Positions 15,161-24,247 of a DNA stretch of 28,105 nucleotides are shown here, piece after piece. Below the pieces are notes generated by a model. It did no database searches and had not been told where the DNA came from. It was given only the letters and a program-made list of their open reading frames with translations. Both the position numbers and the translations under genes were made by a program. This DNA is from Dehalococcoidia bacterium (GTDB lineage Bacteria > Chloroflexota > Dehalococcoidia > GIF9 > UBA5629), in the NCBI GenBank assembly GCA_016927965.1, contig JAFGLP010000120.1, positions 1-28,105 of the forward strand, given 5' to 3'. Position 1 is the stretch's first letter, and each line of letters starts with the position of its first letter.

Positions 15161-17035
15161 ATGCGCAAGAACAGAATGAAAAACGCAACCCGCCTGGCTT
15201 TCTCGTCTATTATGCTGCTGGCTTTTACCTCATGTTCGTTTTTCCCCGGCGGGTCCAGCGCCGTCACCACCATCACGCAAGCTGTGCAGGAACCTCATAC
15301 CAGGAGACTGGAGACACCTGATTACGTCGGGAACCGCGGCGCCATTATTTTTACTCTTGCACACAATGGTGATGATAACCTGAAAGAAACAACCGATAAA
15401 ATAATACGTCTATTTGCAGAAAAAGAAGCGCCGCTGGATATAGCGTTGCCCCCGTCAAACACCGGAGACTACAGCAACTTAATCTTTCTGAGACCTTATA
15501 TCGATGCTGGTGTCATTGACATCAGCGTAAACGGCGGCAAGCTTAACTGGCTCGATACCGGCACTGCCAGTACCGACCCGGCTTATATCAGCTTACAAAA
15601 TACTTTACAGCAAGCCAAAGACAGGTTGAAATTTATCTTCGGAGACCTGCCTGTTGCCTGCCTGCTCCCTCCTGAATACTATGACCAGGTCAATTACTCT
15701 TTACTGCAAGATACCGGATTCAAGATACTTCCTTTGCCTTACGAACCCTATTACAGTTTTTCCTCTAAGCCTCAGGGATGGGGCGGAGAAGAAGCCACCA
15801 ACGGGCTATTCCGCCTGCCGGTTATAGGCACTGCCAGTTATACATCCGTAACGGACGAAAGGATACCGCCTTCATTAAGAATTGATCCTGCTAAAACGGT
15901 GCTAACAGACGTAAACCGGAGCATCAGTGATCTTGGTATTGCCGTAATTGAGATTGTCCCCCAAGACTTTGCAAATCAGGAGAATACGCCTGACAGTGAA
16001 AAGCTGCTCAATCTCGCTAACCTGGTACAGTCATGCCAGCAAATCGGTGATATAGCTACTTTTGAAGGCTGGTATTCGTATACCTCAAGATGGACAACCA
16101 ACAAGCCAGGTATTACAAGGGTACTGCCTCCCTACAACGGCGGCCCCGCCATTATATTCAGGATGGACGATGTTTCGGTAGGCTGGCATGAGGAAGTCGT
16201 CGAAGCAATAATAAAAATCTTTGAGAAAAACGGTGTTCCCATCGACCTGGGAATCGTCGCTAATGTAGACGGGACTAAATCATATGAGATGCCCTGGCTT
16301 AAACCATATCTTGAGCAGGGAGTTATAGGTATAAGCGTGCATGGCTATGACTGGACATATTATCAGTTCGACACTTCGCATGACCTGGAATCACTGCAGA
16401 TCATACAGGGCGATGTCTGCAGCCTTTACGGCGCCGCTGAAGAAACCCCACCTCCCGAAGAGACCCTGACTTACGCTTATATTAAATTAAAGCTGAGGCA
16501 AGCCAGGGATTCATATTTACAGTACTTCGGAATAGAACCCGTAGCTTTAACTGTTCCCACAGATTACTTCGATGAAACCGGGTACAGGGCTATCAGTGAT
16601 GCAGGATTTAAAATTTTTGCCACACACATTACCGAGGAGCCTCACCCCTCCGTCATTACAGTCGACTTTTTCGGATGGCAGGACCCGAACGGCATGTACA
16701 GGATCCCCACAGCCAGCGATGTATGCACGTGGGAAAACTGCACCTGGGGAGACATCTATGATATCAGCGATATCCTTTCCATAACAGGTTACTGCAAGTA
16801 CCATGCCGCCTGGGACAATGTTGTTTATAATGATTTCGGCTCCATGGTGTGTGGAGTGCTGGGTACACTGGACGTAGCGGCGGTCAGCATCCACCCGGAC
16901 GCATTCGTCGGCATAGATGGCAAACCGAACCAAGCTAAACTGGATAAACTGGATATTATTGTAAAGTGGTGCAAAACCATTACCACCCTGACCACCTTTG
17001 AACAATGGTATAACTATACAACTTCTCAAAAATAG
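15161..17035 (+). CDS. Duplicated polysaccharide-deacetylase-like lipoprotein; N-terminal half degenerate
   Basis: The protein has 624 residues. A signal peptide with lipobox-like FTSC (C25) predicts a lipoprotein. Two homologous halves follow, about 58-310 and 328-620, each ending in a TFE-x-WY-x-YT block. The fold and motifs are those of polysaccharide deacetylase (CE4/DUF2334-like) domains. The C-terminal half keeps likely metal ligands: FRMDDVS (D336, D337), ISVHGYDW (H394) and SIHPDAF (H578). In the N-terminal half the same places read FTLAHNG (A67, H68), ISVNGGK (N124) and EIVPQDF (V266), so it has probably lost catalysis and may bind glycan. The usual second histidine of the CE4 HxxxH pair is absent in both. 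Likely an extracellular amidohydrolase acting on an amino-sugar polymer. A paralogue ends the window. Confidence 0.75.
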   Translation: MRKNRMKNATRLAFSSIMLLAFTSCSFFPGGSSAVTTITQAVQEPHTRRLETPDYVGNRGAIIFTLAHNGDDNLKETTDKIIRLFAEKEAPLDIALPPSNTGDYSNLIFLRPYIDAGVIDISVNGGKLNWLDTGTASTDPAYISLQNTLQQAKDRLKFIFGDLPVACLLPPEYYDQVNYSLLQDTGFKILPLPYEPYYSFSSKPQGWGGEEATNGLFRLPVIGTASYTSVTDERIPPSLRIDPAKTVLTDVNRSISDLGIAVIEIVPQDFANQENTPDSEKLLNLANLVQSCQQIGDIATFEGWYSYTSRWTTNKPGITRVLPPYNGGPAIIFRMDDVSVGWHEEVVEAIIKIFEKNGVPIDLGIVANVDGTKSYEMPWLKPYLEQGVIGISVHGYDWTYYQFDTSHDLESLQIIQGDVCSLYGAAEETPPPEETLTYAYIKLKLRQARDSYLQYFGIEPVALTVPTDYFDETGYRAISDAGFKIFATHITEEPHPSVITVDFFGWQDPNGMYRIPTASDVCTWENCTWGDIYDISDILSITGYCKYHAAWDNVVYNDFGSMVCGVLGTLDVAAVSIHPDAFVGIDGKPNQAKLDKLDIIVKWCKTITTLTTFEQWYNYTTSQK

Positions 17036-17042
17036 TTGAAGC

Positions 17043-18017
17043 TCAGGTCCGCCGACTGAGAAACCAGTCGATGCATATTTTCATCCCGCCTTCCAGCGCA
17101 GTTACAGGCCTGTAACCCAACAATTTCTCAGCCCTGTCTACATTGGCTATGCGGCTGAATACCTCAATCGCCCTTGATCTCCGTTTATCGTAGTCAATAA
17201 AGGAGACTTTAACTTGCCCCCTTAAACCAATTCCAGTTAATACCATATCAGCCAGGGTATTTATGGAAACGGCCTTCCCCGTGCCAAAATTCAGTACCTG
17301 ATTTATACCGGCGACGGAAGCTCCGGCCAGCAAGGACATTATCACGCTATCATCCACAAAGGTAAAATCACGTGTTTGCGTACCGTCGCCATAAACCAGC
17401 AAGTCTTTACCGGACATGGCACGGTTGATAAAACGCGACATGACAAAACGGTCATCCTGGCGTGGTCCATAGGAATTAAAGTAACGCAATGCCGTATATT
17501 CGAGGCCATACTTTTGATAGTATGCCCGGCAATAGTGCTCTCCAATAAGCTTGGTCAGAGCATAGCTTGACTTAGGATTAAAAGGACCCTCCTCCACCAT
17601 GGGTTCCCACGAATCGCCGTAAACCTCGGAAGACGATGCAAAGACAAAGCGCTTAATTCTGTTCTTCGCTGCCAGAGCTATTACATTCGATGTCCCGACT
17701 ATCTCCACATTCAGCAAAGTAACGGGTTCGTCCTGCGTCTCCTCGACACCTACCATGGCTGCCAGGTGAAACACTATATCTATGCCTTCAAATAACGGTG
17801 CAATTGCTGCTGAATCCATTACATCAAGCTTATGGACATACAGATCATCGCGGTCATCGAGATGCTCGATTTTATTACCGCATAACATCGTATCGATTAC
17901 TCTGACTTCAGCACCCAGGTCCAGCAGTTTCTCCACCATGTGCGACCCGATAAAACCTGCGCCCCCGGTTACCAGAACCTTACGCCCCCTGTACCAGTCC
18001 AAAATACTATTGATCAT
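17043..18017 (-). CDS. NAD-dependent nucleotide-sugar epimerase/dehydratase (extended SDR)
   Basis: The protein has 324 residues, the usual length for UDP-sugar epimerases. TGGAGFIG (17-24) is the NAD-binding loop; HLAAMVG follows; FASSSEVYG supplies the catalytic serine (128-130) and YALTK the Tyr152/Lys156 pair. RYFNSYGPRQ and GDGTQTRDFTFVDD are substrate-loop motifs typical of UDP-glucose 4-epimerase, UDP-GlcNAc 4-epimerase and UDP-glucuronate decarboxylase relatives. Which of these it is cannot be decided. AAGGGTG lies four bases before the ATG. It is the last gene of a probable five-gene operon and lies 64 bp after the GT2 gene, so it likely supplies that transferase with an activated sugar. 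Its end is 7 bp from the convergent deacetylase-like gene. Confidence 0.85.
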   Translation of the reverse strand: MINSILDWYRGRKVLVTGGAGFIGSHMVEKLLDLGAEVRVIDTMLCGNKIEHLDDRDDLYVHKLDVMDSAAIAPLFEGIDIVFHLAAMVGVEETQDEPVTLLNVEIVGTSNVIALAAKNRIKRFVFASSSEVYGDSWEPMVEEGPFNPKSSYALTKLIGEHYCRAYYQKYGLEYTALRYFNSYGPRQDDRFVMSRFINRAMSGKDLLVYGDGTQTRDFTFVDDSVIMSLLAGASVAGINQVLNFGTGKAVSINTLADMVLTGIGLRGQVKVSFIDYDKRRSRAIEVFSRIANVDRAEKLLGYRPVTALEGGMKICIDWFLSRRT

Positions 18018-18081
18018 ATATCACCCTTCCATATTACGCCGGAATAATTCGCTATCCACTTCCGCAGATTGCTTTTCAGCG

Positions 18082-19620
18082 CTAAGCAACAGTATGGTCT
18101 TTTAATTCTTTAGGATGTTTCTCCAGCAACGTACTGGCCTCTTTCGGCCGTTGTGAATACGTCTTGGTAACATCGCCGATACGCGTCACCCTTTCTCTTC
18201 TTAAATATGTGCCGCCCGCTAAGATAATATCTATAAGAGCTTTAAGCATGGTGAAATCGAGGAATTGCTTATAGCCCACAATGAACAACGGTGACAGCAG
18301 CACCAGTTTCATATCATCTTCCGCTATCAATACACCGATAATAGACAGCATGAATTGCAAAGCTGTGAAAAGGCCCAAAGCCAGCACCAGTGTCATCCAT
18401 TCACCGTTTATCAGCATGATGATTGATGTTACTATCACCACCAGGCTTGCCACCGGTACCAGCGTCATGGATATTAACATATAAGGAAAGGTCAGCTTAT
18501 GCATAATGCCGAAACGCGGGTTAAAAAAAGTATCGCGGTGCTTCCAGAAATTTTGAAAATCACCGCGGAACCAGCTCAACCGCTGTTTGTAGATGTCCCT
18601 CAGCGTTTCGGGGGCCTCGGTATAGCAGACTGCCTCGTTGTTGCCATGCAATATCTGGTGCGACTTGAGCAATTTAATCGTAATATCGAAATCTTCCAGC
18701 AGGTAATCAGGATCATAATATCCCGCTTCTTCGATAGCTGTCTTACGAAAGGCACTGAATGCACCGGAGGCTACCGTCAGAGAACCGAAATTTTCAAAAG
18801 CCCTCCTGACAACCTGAATCTGCGTAATATATTCAAGGGCTTGCAGATTGGTTAACAGCTTGCCCCGGTTGAATACTTTCAGATTTCCCGCTACGCCAGC
18901 CACCTCGGGATTTTCAAAACCTTTTACAATCTCAGCGATGGCAGCACGTCCGATAAGGCTGTCGGCATCAACAGTGACAATAATTTCACCGGTGGAAACG
19001 GCAATTCCCGTATTCAATGCAGCAAATTTGCCACCGTTCGGCCTGTGAACGACCTTCAATCCCTTACCGGCAAACCTGGAAGCAACTTCATAAGTGCTGT
19101 CCTGGGAACCGTCATCAACAATGATAATCTCCTTATCCGGGTAATCCGCCTCAACAAGTGTTTCAATCGTACGCGCCACAACCTTTTCTTCATTATAAGC
19201 AGGGACGATAATGCTTACACGCGGTTTATACGAATTGGGCGGCCGGGCCATCTCCTTCTTTTCCCTCAATTTATGAAAAATGGCCAGGGGTACGGTCAGG
19301 AAATTGATCATCATAGTGAATATCAGTGAAACTAAAAGCACGTGTATCAGAATCGAAGAGACAGCATCCCTTAGGGTGTAAACGAAGAGTATAAAGACAA
19401 GCAGGAAAATAATAAGCAGCGAGCTAAAATTCTGCCACCACGCAGGCCTTCTCTCCCTGATTTGCCTGCCCTTTATTAATCTGGAGATGAAATGATATAA
19501 AATTATCGCCAGCAGTACGCCCAGTGCAATCCAGATTGACTCGGTCGGCATAAAATAAAATATGCCGAGCAGTAATACCAGAAATAATACGGCAACAATA
19601 ATTAACGCTGCATTCTTCAT
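18082..19620 (-). CDS. Membrane family 2 glycosyltransferase, poly-GlcNAc-synthase-like
   Basis: The protein has 512 residues. Three or four hydrophobic helices fill residues 5-115. The GT2 domain shows IIVPAYNEE (137-145), IIIVDDGSQDST (166-176), NGGKFAALNTG, VDADS (217-221, the DxD nucleotide-sugar site), LLEDFDIT (308-315, catalytic base) and YKQRLSWFRGD. The last is the QxxRW position, but it reads Q346-R-L-S349-W, so the usual arginine is serine. Further membrane helices lie at about 370-450. The layout resembles PgaC/IcaA-type synthases of beta-1,6-GlcNAc polymers, though the sugar is not proven. It lies 57 bp behind the REC-TackOD1 gene and ahead of the epimerase, inside an operon headed by a two-component pair, which suggests signal-controlled polymer synthesis. 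Confidence 0.8.
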   Translation of the reverse strand: MKNAALIIVAVLFLVLLLGIFYFMPTESIWIALGVLLAIILYHFISRLIKGRQIRERRPAWWQNFSSLLIIFLLVFILFVYTLRDAVSSILIHVLLVSLIFTMMINFLTVPLAIFHKLREKKEMARPPNSYKPRVSIIVPAYNEEKVVARTIETLVEADYPDKEIIIVDDGSQDSTYEVASRFAGKGLKVVHRPNGGKFAALNTGIAVSTGEIIVTVDADSLIGRAAIAEIVKGFENPEVAGVAGNLKVFNRGKLLTNLQALEYITQIQVVRRAFENFGSLTVASGAFSAFRKTAIEEAGYYDPDYLLEDFDITIKLLKSHQILHGNNEAVCYTEAPETLRDIYKQRLSWFRGDFQNFWKHRDTFFNPRFGIMHKLTFPYMLISMTLVPVASLVVIVTSIIMLINGEWMTLVLALGLFTALQFMLSIIGVLIAEDDMKLVLLSPLFIVGYKQFLDFTMLKALIDIILAGGTYLRRERVTRIGDVTKTYSQRPKEASTLLEKHPKELKDHTVA

Positions 19621-19677
19621 TTACTTAGGCAGATAACTGGCCGTCAACGCACCAACTATAAAATATTGAGGGGACAT

Positions 19678-22041
19678 TTATGTCAATTTTCCCATGTCCT
19701 GTTGCTCGATAATATCTATTTTTTGCTGCTTAGCAAACTGCCTGGCCTGTTCGCTTATTTGAGGGATCCCGATGAATACTTTATTGCGTATTCCTGAATC
19801 AAATGCTGCGGCATCGAACATGGCCATCTCGTCCATGCCGACAGGCTGCCCGCTGGGATTACTGGCAACCCCTATGGCAAGGGTGGGAACAATTACTCTA
19901 TCATCCTTCCTGGCAAATATATCGAATACATGCTCAATACCAGATTTGCCGACAATCAACGCCTTCTCATAAACTTCATATCCTCTGCTGCGCAGGAACC
20001 TTTCTATAACAGCAGAAGCATTGCCCGTACCCAATTGCCCCTGCGCATCAGGATGATAATCCGCTTCAAGGCTGCTCTGCAGTGATATCTTGGCATGCGG
20101 CGTACTCGTTATGTCAGAAACTACCGAAGCCAGTGTCCGCGCTTCAAAAGCCCGGATCATCTGCCGGTTGGCAAAATTTATAGCCTCCTGGCCGAGTTTG
20201 GGTATGGCAATGACAACTTTATAATTGATGCCCGTATCATAAGCGCGGGTATCGAACCTGAACAATGCCTCCAGTCCAACTTCGGATTCGCCCGTGTTGG
20301 CCACCAGTATGCCAATTCCCATATTTATTTTGGTCAGGATGTCATCTCTGACAGCAAGGATATCAAATGTATGCACAGCACCTGACTTGCCGGTCAACTG
20401 GGCAAGCTCCTGCACCTGATAGTTTTGCCGCCTGAGAAAATCCACAAGCTGGTTCTTTGGCTTCAACTGGAACTCAAGCCAGCCTTTTTTATCCGGGCTG
20501 AAGCGGTATGAATAGACTTCCATTTCCCTGAGCTCATCGGCATTCCATTCCCTGCGTGTTTTTAAATTGCGCCACTTAATGACCGGCGTAGTAAATACTT
20601 CCGCACAATCCCCGCACCTGTAATGAATCCCTATATTGCGGTAATCAGTACCAATAAGCCGCAGGTCTTTACGGCATTTGGGACAAACATAACGGCTTTC
20701 CTGCTTGAAATCACGATCAAGTCCCACGAAACCGCAGGAGAAATGCTCGACAAGCTGGCCTTTCACAAGGTTGGACGAATCGCAACGCGGGCAGTGTTCG
20801 ACAGGCACAAGCTGAAACAATCCGTCCGGATCAACATAAAACCTTTCATACGGCTGTTTGATTAATATTTCACTTTTAGATAGTGCCTCAAGAATATTTA
20901 CGGTCTCCAGCTCTGCCGTATCCAGCAGGCTATCAACAGCGGGATAGGCATATCCCCCCTTATAGTTGAAATCGATAACAGGCGTTATGTCAGCAAGTTT
21001 TCCCGCGACCAGCGCATCAACCAGCTTGACTATCCTGGCATCTTCAAGCACATTGATCCCAGTTTCCTCTGTCAGGGAAGCAGCCTGCTTTGATGGTTGT
21101 GCATTTGCTAACATACCTGACTGCGGTGGAATTTGCTGTCCCTGAAGCGGAGGCACAGTCACCGGCTGCGGTTCTCTGTATTGCCGTGTAACCGGCGCAG
21201 GTTGTGGCGCCCGAGCTTGCTGTATGGGTGGTAAATTCAAAGAATGCACAGGCCCGGGCTGGATCCTTATTTCATCCAAGGGGGGTATTACGGTCGGCTG
21301 CTTAACCGGCGCTTGCTGCACCAGGGGAATATTGGTAACAGGCTCTTGACTATGCTGTACCGGGGGTGGGGTCACCGGGGGTGCCCCGGTTTGAGATTGA
21401 TCAGGCACAGCTCCTGAGGGTCTCGCTGGAACAGCCTGCGGCTCTCCCTCAATCTGCTGTTGCAATGGCAGCTGTGGTGCTGTCTTTAGATCATGCGGCT
21501 CATCGGGAACCTTCTCCATAGACGGCGTAGGCTGAGGTTGTTGTGCTGTGGGCTTAACGGGTTGTTGCGCCGGAGGCTCTTTGGGCTGCTCCGTAACCCC
21601 GGTAACAGGCTGCTGTATGGGGGTAGCCGGCTCTGCAGGCTTGGTAGCAGTTACCATGGTCGGCAATGACTTTTTTTCCATTACGGGACGCCTTAATAAC
21701 GCTTTAATTCTCGCCATCAGCTCCCTGGGACTTACCGGTTTACGTATATACAGGTCAAAACCCAGATCTTCCACCCTTGACCATACTTCGGACTCAGCAA
21801 CAGTACCCAGTAAAATAACAGGCGTATCGGATTGCTGGCGGACTTTCAAACAGGCTTCATATCCGCTTGCGTCCGTCAACTCATCATCAATAACAATCAC
21901 GTCAAAGTCTTCTTTATCAAGCATAACCAGACCCTGCAGGCACTCGGCAGCACCTGTCGCATCAAACCCATTCTGCCTTAAAATCTCAAGGTTCTTTTCT
22001 TTCAGCACCGGATCGCTGGACATAAAAAACACATGGCTCAT
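19678..22041 (-). CDS. Response regulator with TackOD1 zinc domain and two restriction-endonuclease-like repeats
   Basis: The protein has 787 residues. Residues 1-120 are a receiver domain: D52 is the likely phospho-acceptor (VIVIDDEL), with T80 and K101 (RKPVS); only one acidic residue (D10) follows the first strand. About 125-335 is a proline/glutamine-rich linker. About 345-500 resembles the TackOD1 output domain (NYKGGYAYPAVDSLL) with zinc-ribbon cysteines (CPRC near 417, a CG, CPKC, and CGDC near 475). The C-terminus holds two related units (about 530-650 and 677-787) sharing GKSG-x-x-H-x-FDI-x-A and a GI-x-x-KV-x-I-x-IP...FA-x-x-Q pattern, like Mrr-type endonuclease folds but without the E/Q-x-K. 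GAGGAG lies six bases before the ATG. It follows the OmpR-type regulator by 54 bp. The output is unknown. Confidence 0.75.
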   Translation of the reverse strand: MSHVFFMSSDPVLKEKNLEILRQNGFDATGAAECLQGLVMLDKEDFDVIVIDDELTDASGYEACLKVRQQSDTPVILLGTVAESEVWSRVEDLGFDLYIRKPVSPRELMARIKALLRRPVMEKKSLPTMVTATKPAEPATPIQQPVTGVTEQPKEPPAQQPVKPTAQQPQPTPSMEKVPDEPHDLKTAPQLPLQQQIEGEPQAVPARPSGAVPDQSQTGAPPVTPPPVQHSQEPVTNIPLVQQAPVKQPTVIPPLDEIRIQPGPVHSLNLPPIQQARAPQPAPVTRQYREPQPVTVPPLQGQQIPPQSGMLANAQPSKQAASLTEETGINVLEDARIVKLVDALVAGKLADITPVIDFNYKGGYAYPAVDSLLDTAELETVNILEALSKSEILIKQPYERFYVDPDGLFQLVPVEHCPRCDSSNLVKGQLVEHFSCGFVGLDRDFKQESRYVCPKCRKDLRLIGTDYRNIGIHYRCGDCAEVFTTPVIKWRNLKTRREWNADELREMEVYSYRFSPDKKGWLEFQLKPKNQLVDFLRRQNYQVQELAQLTGKSGAVHTFDILAVRDDILTKINMGIGILVANTGESEVGLEALFRFDTRAYDTGINYKVVIAIPKLGQEAINFANRQMIRAFEARTLASVVSDITSTPHAKISLQSSLEADYHPDAQGQLGTGNASAVIERFLRSRGYEVYEKALIVGKSGIEHVFDIFARKDDRVIVPTLAIGVASNPSGQPVGMDEMAMFDAAAFDSGIRNKVFIGIPQISEQARQFAKQQKIDIIEQQDMGKLT

Positions 22042-22095
22042 ATCAGGCTCCTCATATTATTCAAGCCGGCAATTTGTGTAAATACCTCATTATTT

Positions 22096-22815
22096 TCAGT
22101 CGACATGTTGTGTAAACCTGTATCCATTATTTTCCCTTACCAATATCTTCGGACGGAATGGATCATCTTCCAGTTTATCCCTTAAACGCCGTACATACGC
22201 CTCAAGATATTCGGAGCAATCCGTATACTCGCTACCCCAGATTTCTTTTAAAATATCTTCGTCCGCAAGCAATCTTCCTTCGCGAGTAGCTAAACATTTA
22301 AGCAGACTTAATTCAGTACCGGTTAACTTAACAGGCGCATCATCTTTCATCACTACTCCCGCAGCCAGGTCTATCCTAATTAACGGAGACGGCAGGGTAC
22401 TATCTGCCGTGAATTTGTGATTGCGCCGTCCCATGACCCCCCTGATGCGTGCCAGCAGCTCTTTATGGCTAAAGGGTTTAACAATGAAATCATCGGCGCC
22501 CAGCTCAAGTCCCCTGACCTTGTCACTTTCTTCGCCGCGCACCGTCAGAATAATCACCGGCACATCGCTCTGTCGCCTTATTTCCTTAAGCACTTTCATA
22601 CCGTCAATATCAGGCAAGCCCAGATCAAGTATGATCAGATCTGGACAGAGGGTCCTCCACAGCTCCAGAGCTTCCATGCCCCCAAACGCCTGAATCAACC
22701 CGGCCTGCGGCCAATGCAGCTCAAAAATCAGCTGTGCTGCTTCCTGTATATCTGCATTATCTTCCACAAGCAGTATTTTTAATGGCCCATTCGAATTATT
22801 GTTACCCCTATTCAC
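22096..22815 (-). CDS. OmpR/PhoB-family response regulator
   Basis: The protein has 239 residues. The receiver domain has VEDN (E18, D19), phospho-acceptor D64 in [13 protein letters not shown]91 and K113. A winged-helix DNA-binding domain fills about 145-235, with the expected [22 protein letters not shown] and [12 protein letters not shown] elements. The start is a GTG at 22815 whose last two bases overlap the kinase stop (GTGA at 22815-22812), so kinase and regulator are translationally coupled and form a pair. Residues 1-12 (asparagine-rich) precede the first strand. Target genes are unknown; the divergent 24051-24247 region and its own operon are the obvious candidates. Confidence 0.95.
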   Translation of the reverse strand: MNRGNNNSNGPLKILLVEDNADIQEAAQLIFELHWPQAGLIQAFGGMEALELWRTLCPDLIILDLGLPDIDGMKVLKEIRRQSDVPVIILTVRGEESDKVRGLELGADDFIVKPFSHKELLARIRGVMGRRNHKFTADSTLPSPLIRIDLAAGVVMKDDAPVKLTGTELSLLKCLATREGRLLADEDILKEIWGSEYTDCSEYLEAYVRRLRDKLEDDPFRPKILVRENNGYRFTQHVD

Positions 22816-24050
22816 CTGTCATTTAACGGCAAGGAAAAAGAGAACGTGCTGCCCTTGCCTACCTCACTCTGTACCCAGATTGTGCCCCCGTGCAGCTCGA
22901 CCAGCTGCTTGGTAATGGCTAATCCCAGGCCCAGTCCGGGTATACTGGCCCTATCGGTAGAGAGGTGGTAATACGGACGGAAAAGCTTCTGTTTTTCTTC
23001 ATCGGGTATACCCTGTCCCGTATCCTGTACCTTCACTACCAGCCTGTTTCCTTCTATATTCGATTTCAAATAAATCTGCCCGCCTTCAGGAGTGAACTTA
23101 ATTGCATTTGATAATAAGTTCAGCAAAACCTGTTCAACCCTCTGATCATCAGCAAAGATTTTTACACCCTCATTCACTTCCAGATTTAATGTCTGTTTTC
23201 TCTGCTTTACCAGGGAAGATACCTGCTCTGCAACTCCTGCCGCAAGACCCGTGAAATCGACCAGCTTTTTATTTATGCCAAATGCTTCATCCCTGTTCCT
23301 TGCCAGGCTTAACAGCTCGGTTAAGCGGTTTTGCAAGCTCACTGCACTGCGGGCGATATTCTGTGCAATTTTCAGCAGTTTCTCATCACCGCTGTCTTCC
23401 AACTCTTCAATCAGCAGGCCGGTAGATGCAATGACCGCAGTAAGGGGTGTTTTTAACTCATGGCTGAGCGCACTCAGAAATAGCTGTGTATGGATTATTT
23501 CATCCTGCTGTTTCTTTATCTCGATAGCCTGTCTTTCCGGGTTAGTACGATCACAGACCTGGGCAATACATGCGCTCACGGACGATATCAACCTCAGGTC
23601 AACCGTAGTAAAAAGCTCGAATTTTGATGAAAGGCCGCCGATAAACCCCAGCATCTTGCCGCCGGAAATGACAGGAGCAGCTATCAACGAACGAAATCCA
23701 TTTTTCACTGCAACATCCCATGCATAATTGGAATCGCGGGTAACATCATTACAAAATACCGCCTTTCTCTCCAGCGCAACCCTGCCTACCACACCCTGCC
23801 CAATATGAACCGCCGTTAGTTCCTCCAATACGGCATCCGGCAGGCCGCGCTGGGAAACCAGCACCAGCGTCTTATCAACCGGGTTATAATTCTGTATCCA
23901 GCAAGCATCAACATCCAGCATATTGCTCAGTTCCCAAATTACGCCCTCGAAAATATCTTTATCCGCAAGCGAACTGGATACTATGTCAGAAATTTCTGAA
24001 AGCAAGTAAAGATATTTCTCTCTCTGCCGACCCGTTTGCTGCGTACTCAT
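22812..24050 (-). CDS. Cytoplasmic GAF-domain sensor histidine kinase
   Basis: The protein has 412 residues with no membrane helix. A GAF domain occupies about 15-165 ([19 protein letters not shown] and [20 protein letters not shown]). HisKA follows with [13 protein letters not shown], phospho-acceptor H197, and the ATPase domain has N box NLLSNAIKF (311-319), [10 protein letters not shown] (343-352), FRPYYH and GLGLGLAI. All catalytic boxes are intact. The ligand of the GAF domain is unknown. It is the first gene of the operon. The start codon lies only 9 nt after a consensus TATAAT and there is no Shine-Dalgarno sequence, so its mRNA should be leaderless; the next in-frame methionine (residue 44) would remove part of the GAF domain. 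Confidence 0.95.
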   Translation of the reverse strand: MSTQQTGRQREKYLYLLSEISDIVSSSLADKDIFEGVIWELSNMLDVDACWIQNYNPVDKTLVLVSQRGLPDAVLEELTAVHIGQGVVGRVALERKAVFCNDVTRDSNYAWDVAVKNGFRSLIAAPVISGGKMLGFIGGLSSKFELFTTVDLRLISSVSACIAQVCDRTNPERQAIEIKKQQDEIIHTQLFLSALSHELKTPLTAVIASTGLLIEELEDSGDEKLLKIAQNIARSAVSLQNRLTELLSLARNRDEAFGINKKLVDFTGLAAGVAEQVSSLVKQRKQTLNLEVNEGVKIFADDQRVEQVLLNLLSNAIKFTPEGGQIYLKSNIEGNRLVVKVQDTGQGIPDEEKQKLFRPYYHLSTDRASIPGLGLGLAITKQLVELHGGTIWVQSEVGKGSTFSFSLPLNDR

Positions 24051-24059
24051 TCAATTTCC

Positions 24060-24087
24060 ATTATAGTAGATACGTAGCATATGTCAA
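24060..24087 (-). promoter_or_regulatory. Consensus promoter of the kinase-regulator-GT2-epimerase operon
   Basis: On the minus strand a perfect TTGACA (24087-24082), 16 nt, and a perfect TATAAT (24065-24060). Only 9 nt separate the -10 box from the ATG at 24050, so transcription should start two or three bases before translation. TACGTA in the spacer is self-complementary. Confidence 0.7.
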
Positions 24088-24167
24088 TGATTTCAAAGCA
24101 AATAGTGCGCACCTTTTATTCAACTATCATGTACCTAACAGGCTCATTATTGTGACTGTAAAATACG

Positions 24168-24196
24168 TTGACAGCATGCCAGCATGCGACTAAACT
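24168..24196 (+). promoter_or_regulatory. Promoter of the nucleotide-sugar dehydrogenase with GCATGC pair
   Basis: A perfect TTGACA (24168-24173), 17 nt, then TAAACT (24191-24196, four of six). Two GCATGC palindromes (24174-24179 and 24182-24187), separated by CA, fill the spacer and together form a 14-bp dyad, a possible operator. Confidence 0.6.
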
Positions 24197-24247
24197 ATGC
24201 AAAAGCAAACAATGCAAGACAAAATATCGTAAGGGAAGAGGGCAGTT

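Noticed and set aside
22417..22782. Plus-strand frames overlapping the OmpR-type regulator
   Set aside because: The regulator on the minus strand has all receiver and winged-helix motifs; the antisense peptides have none.
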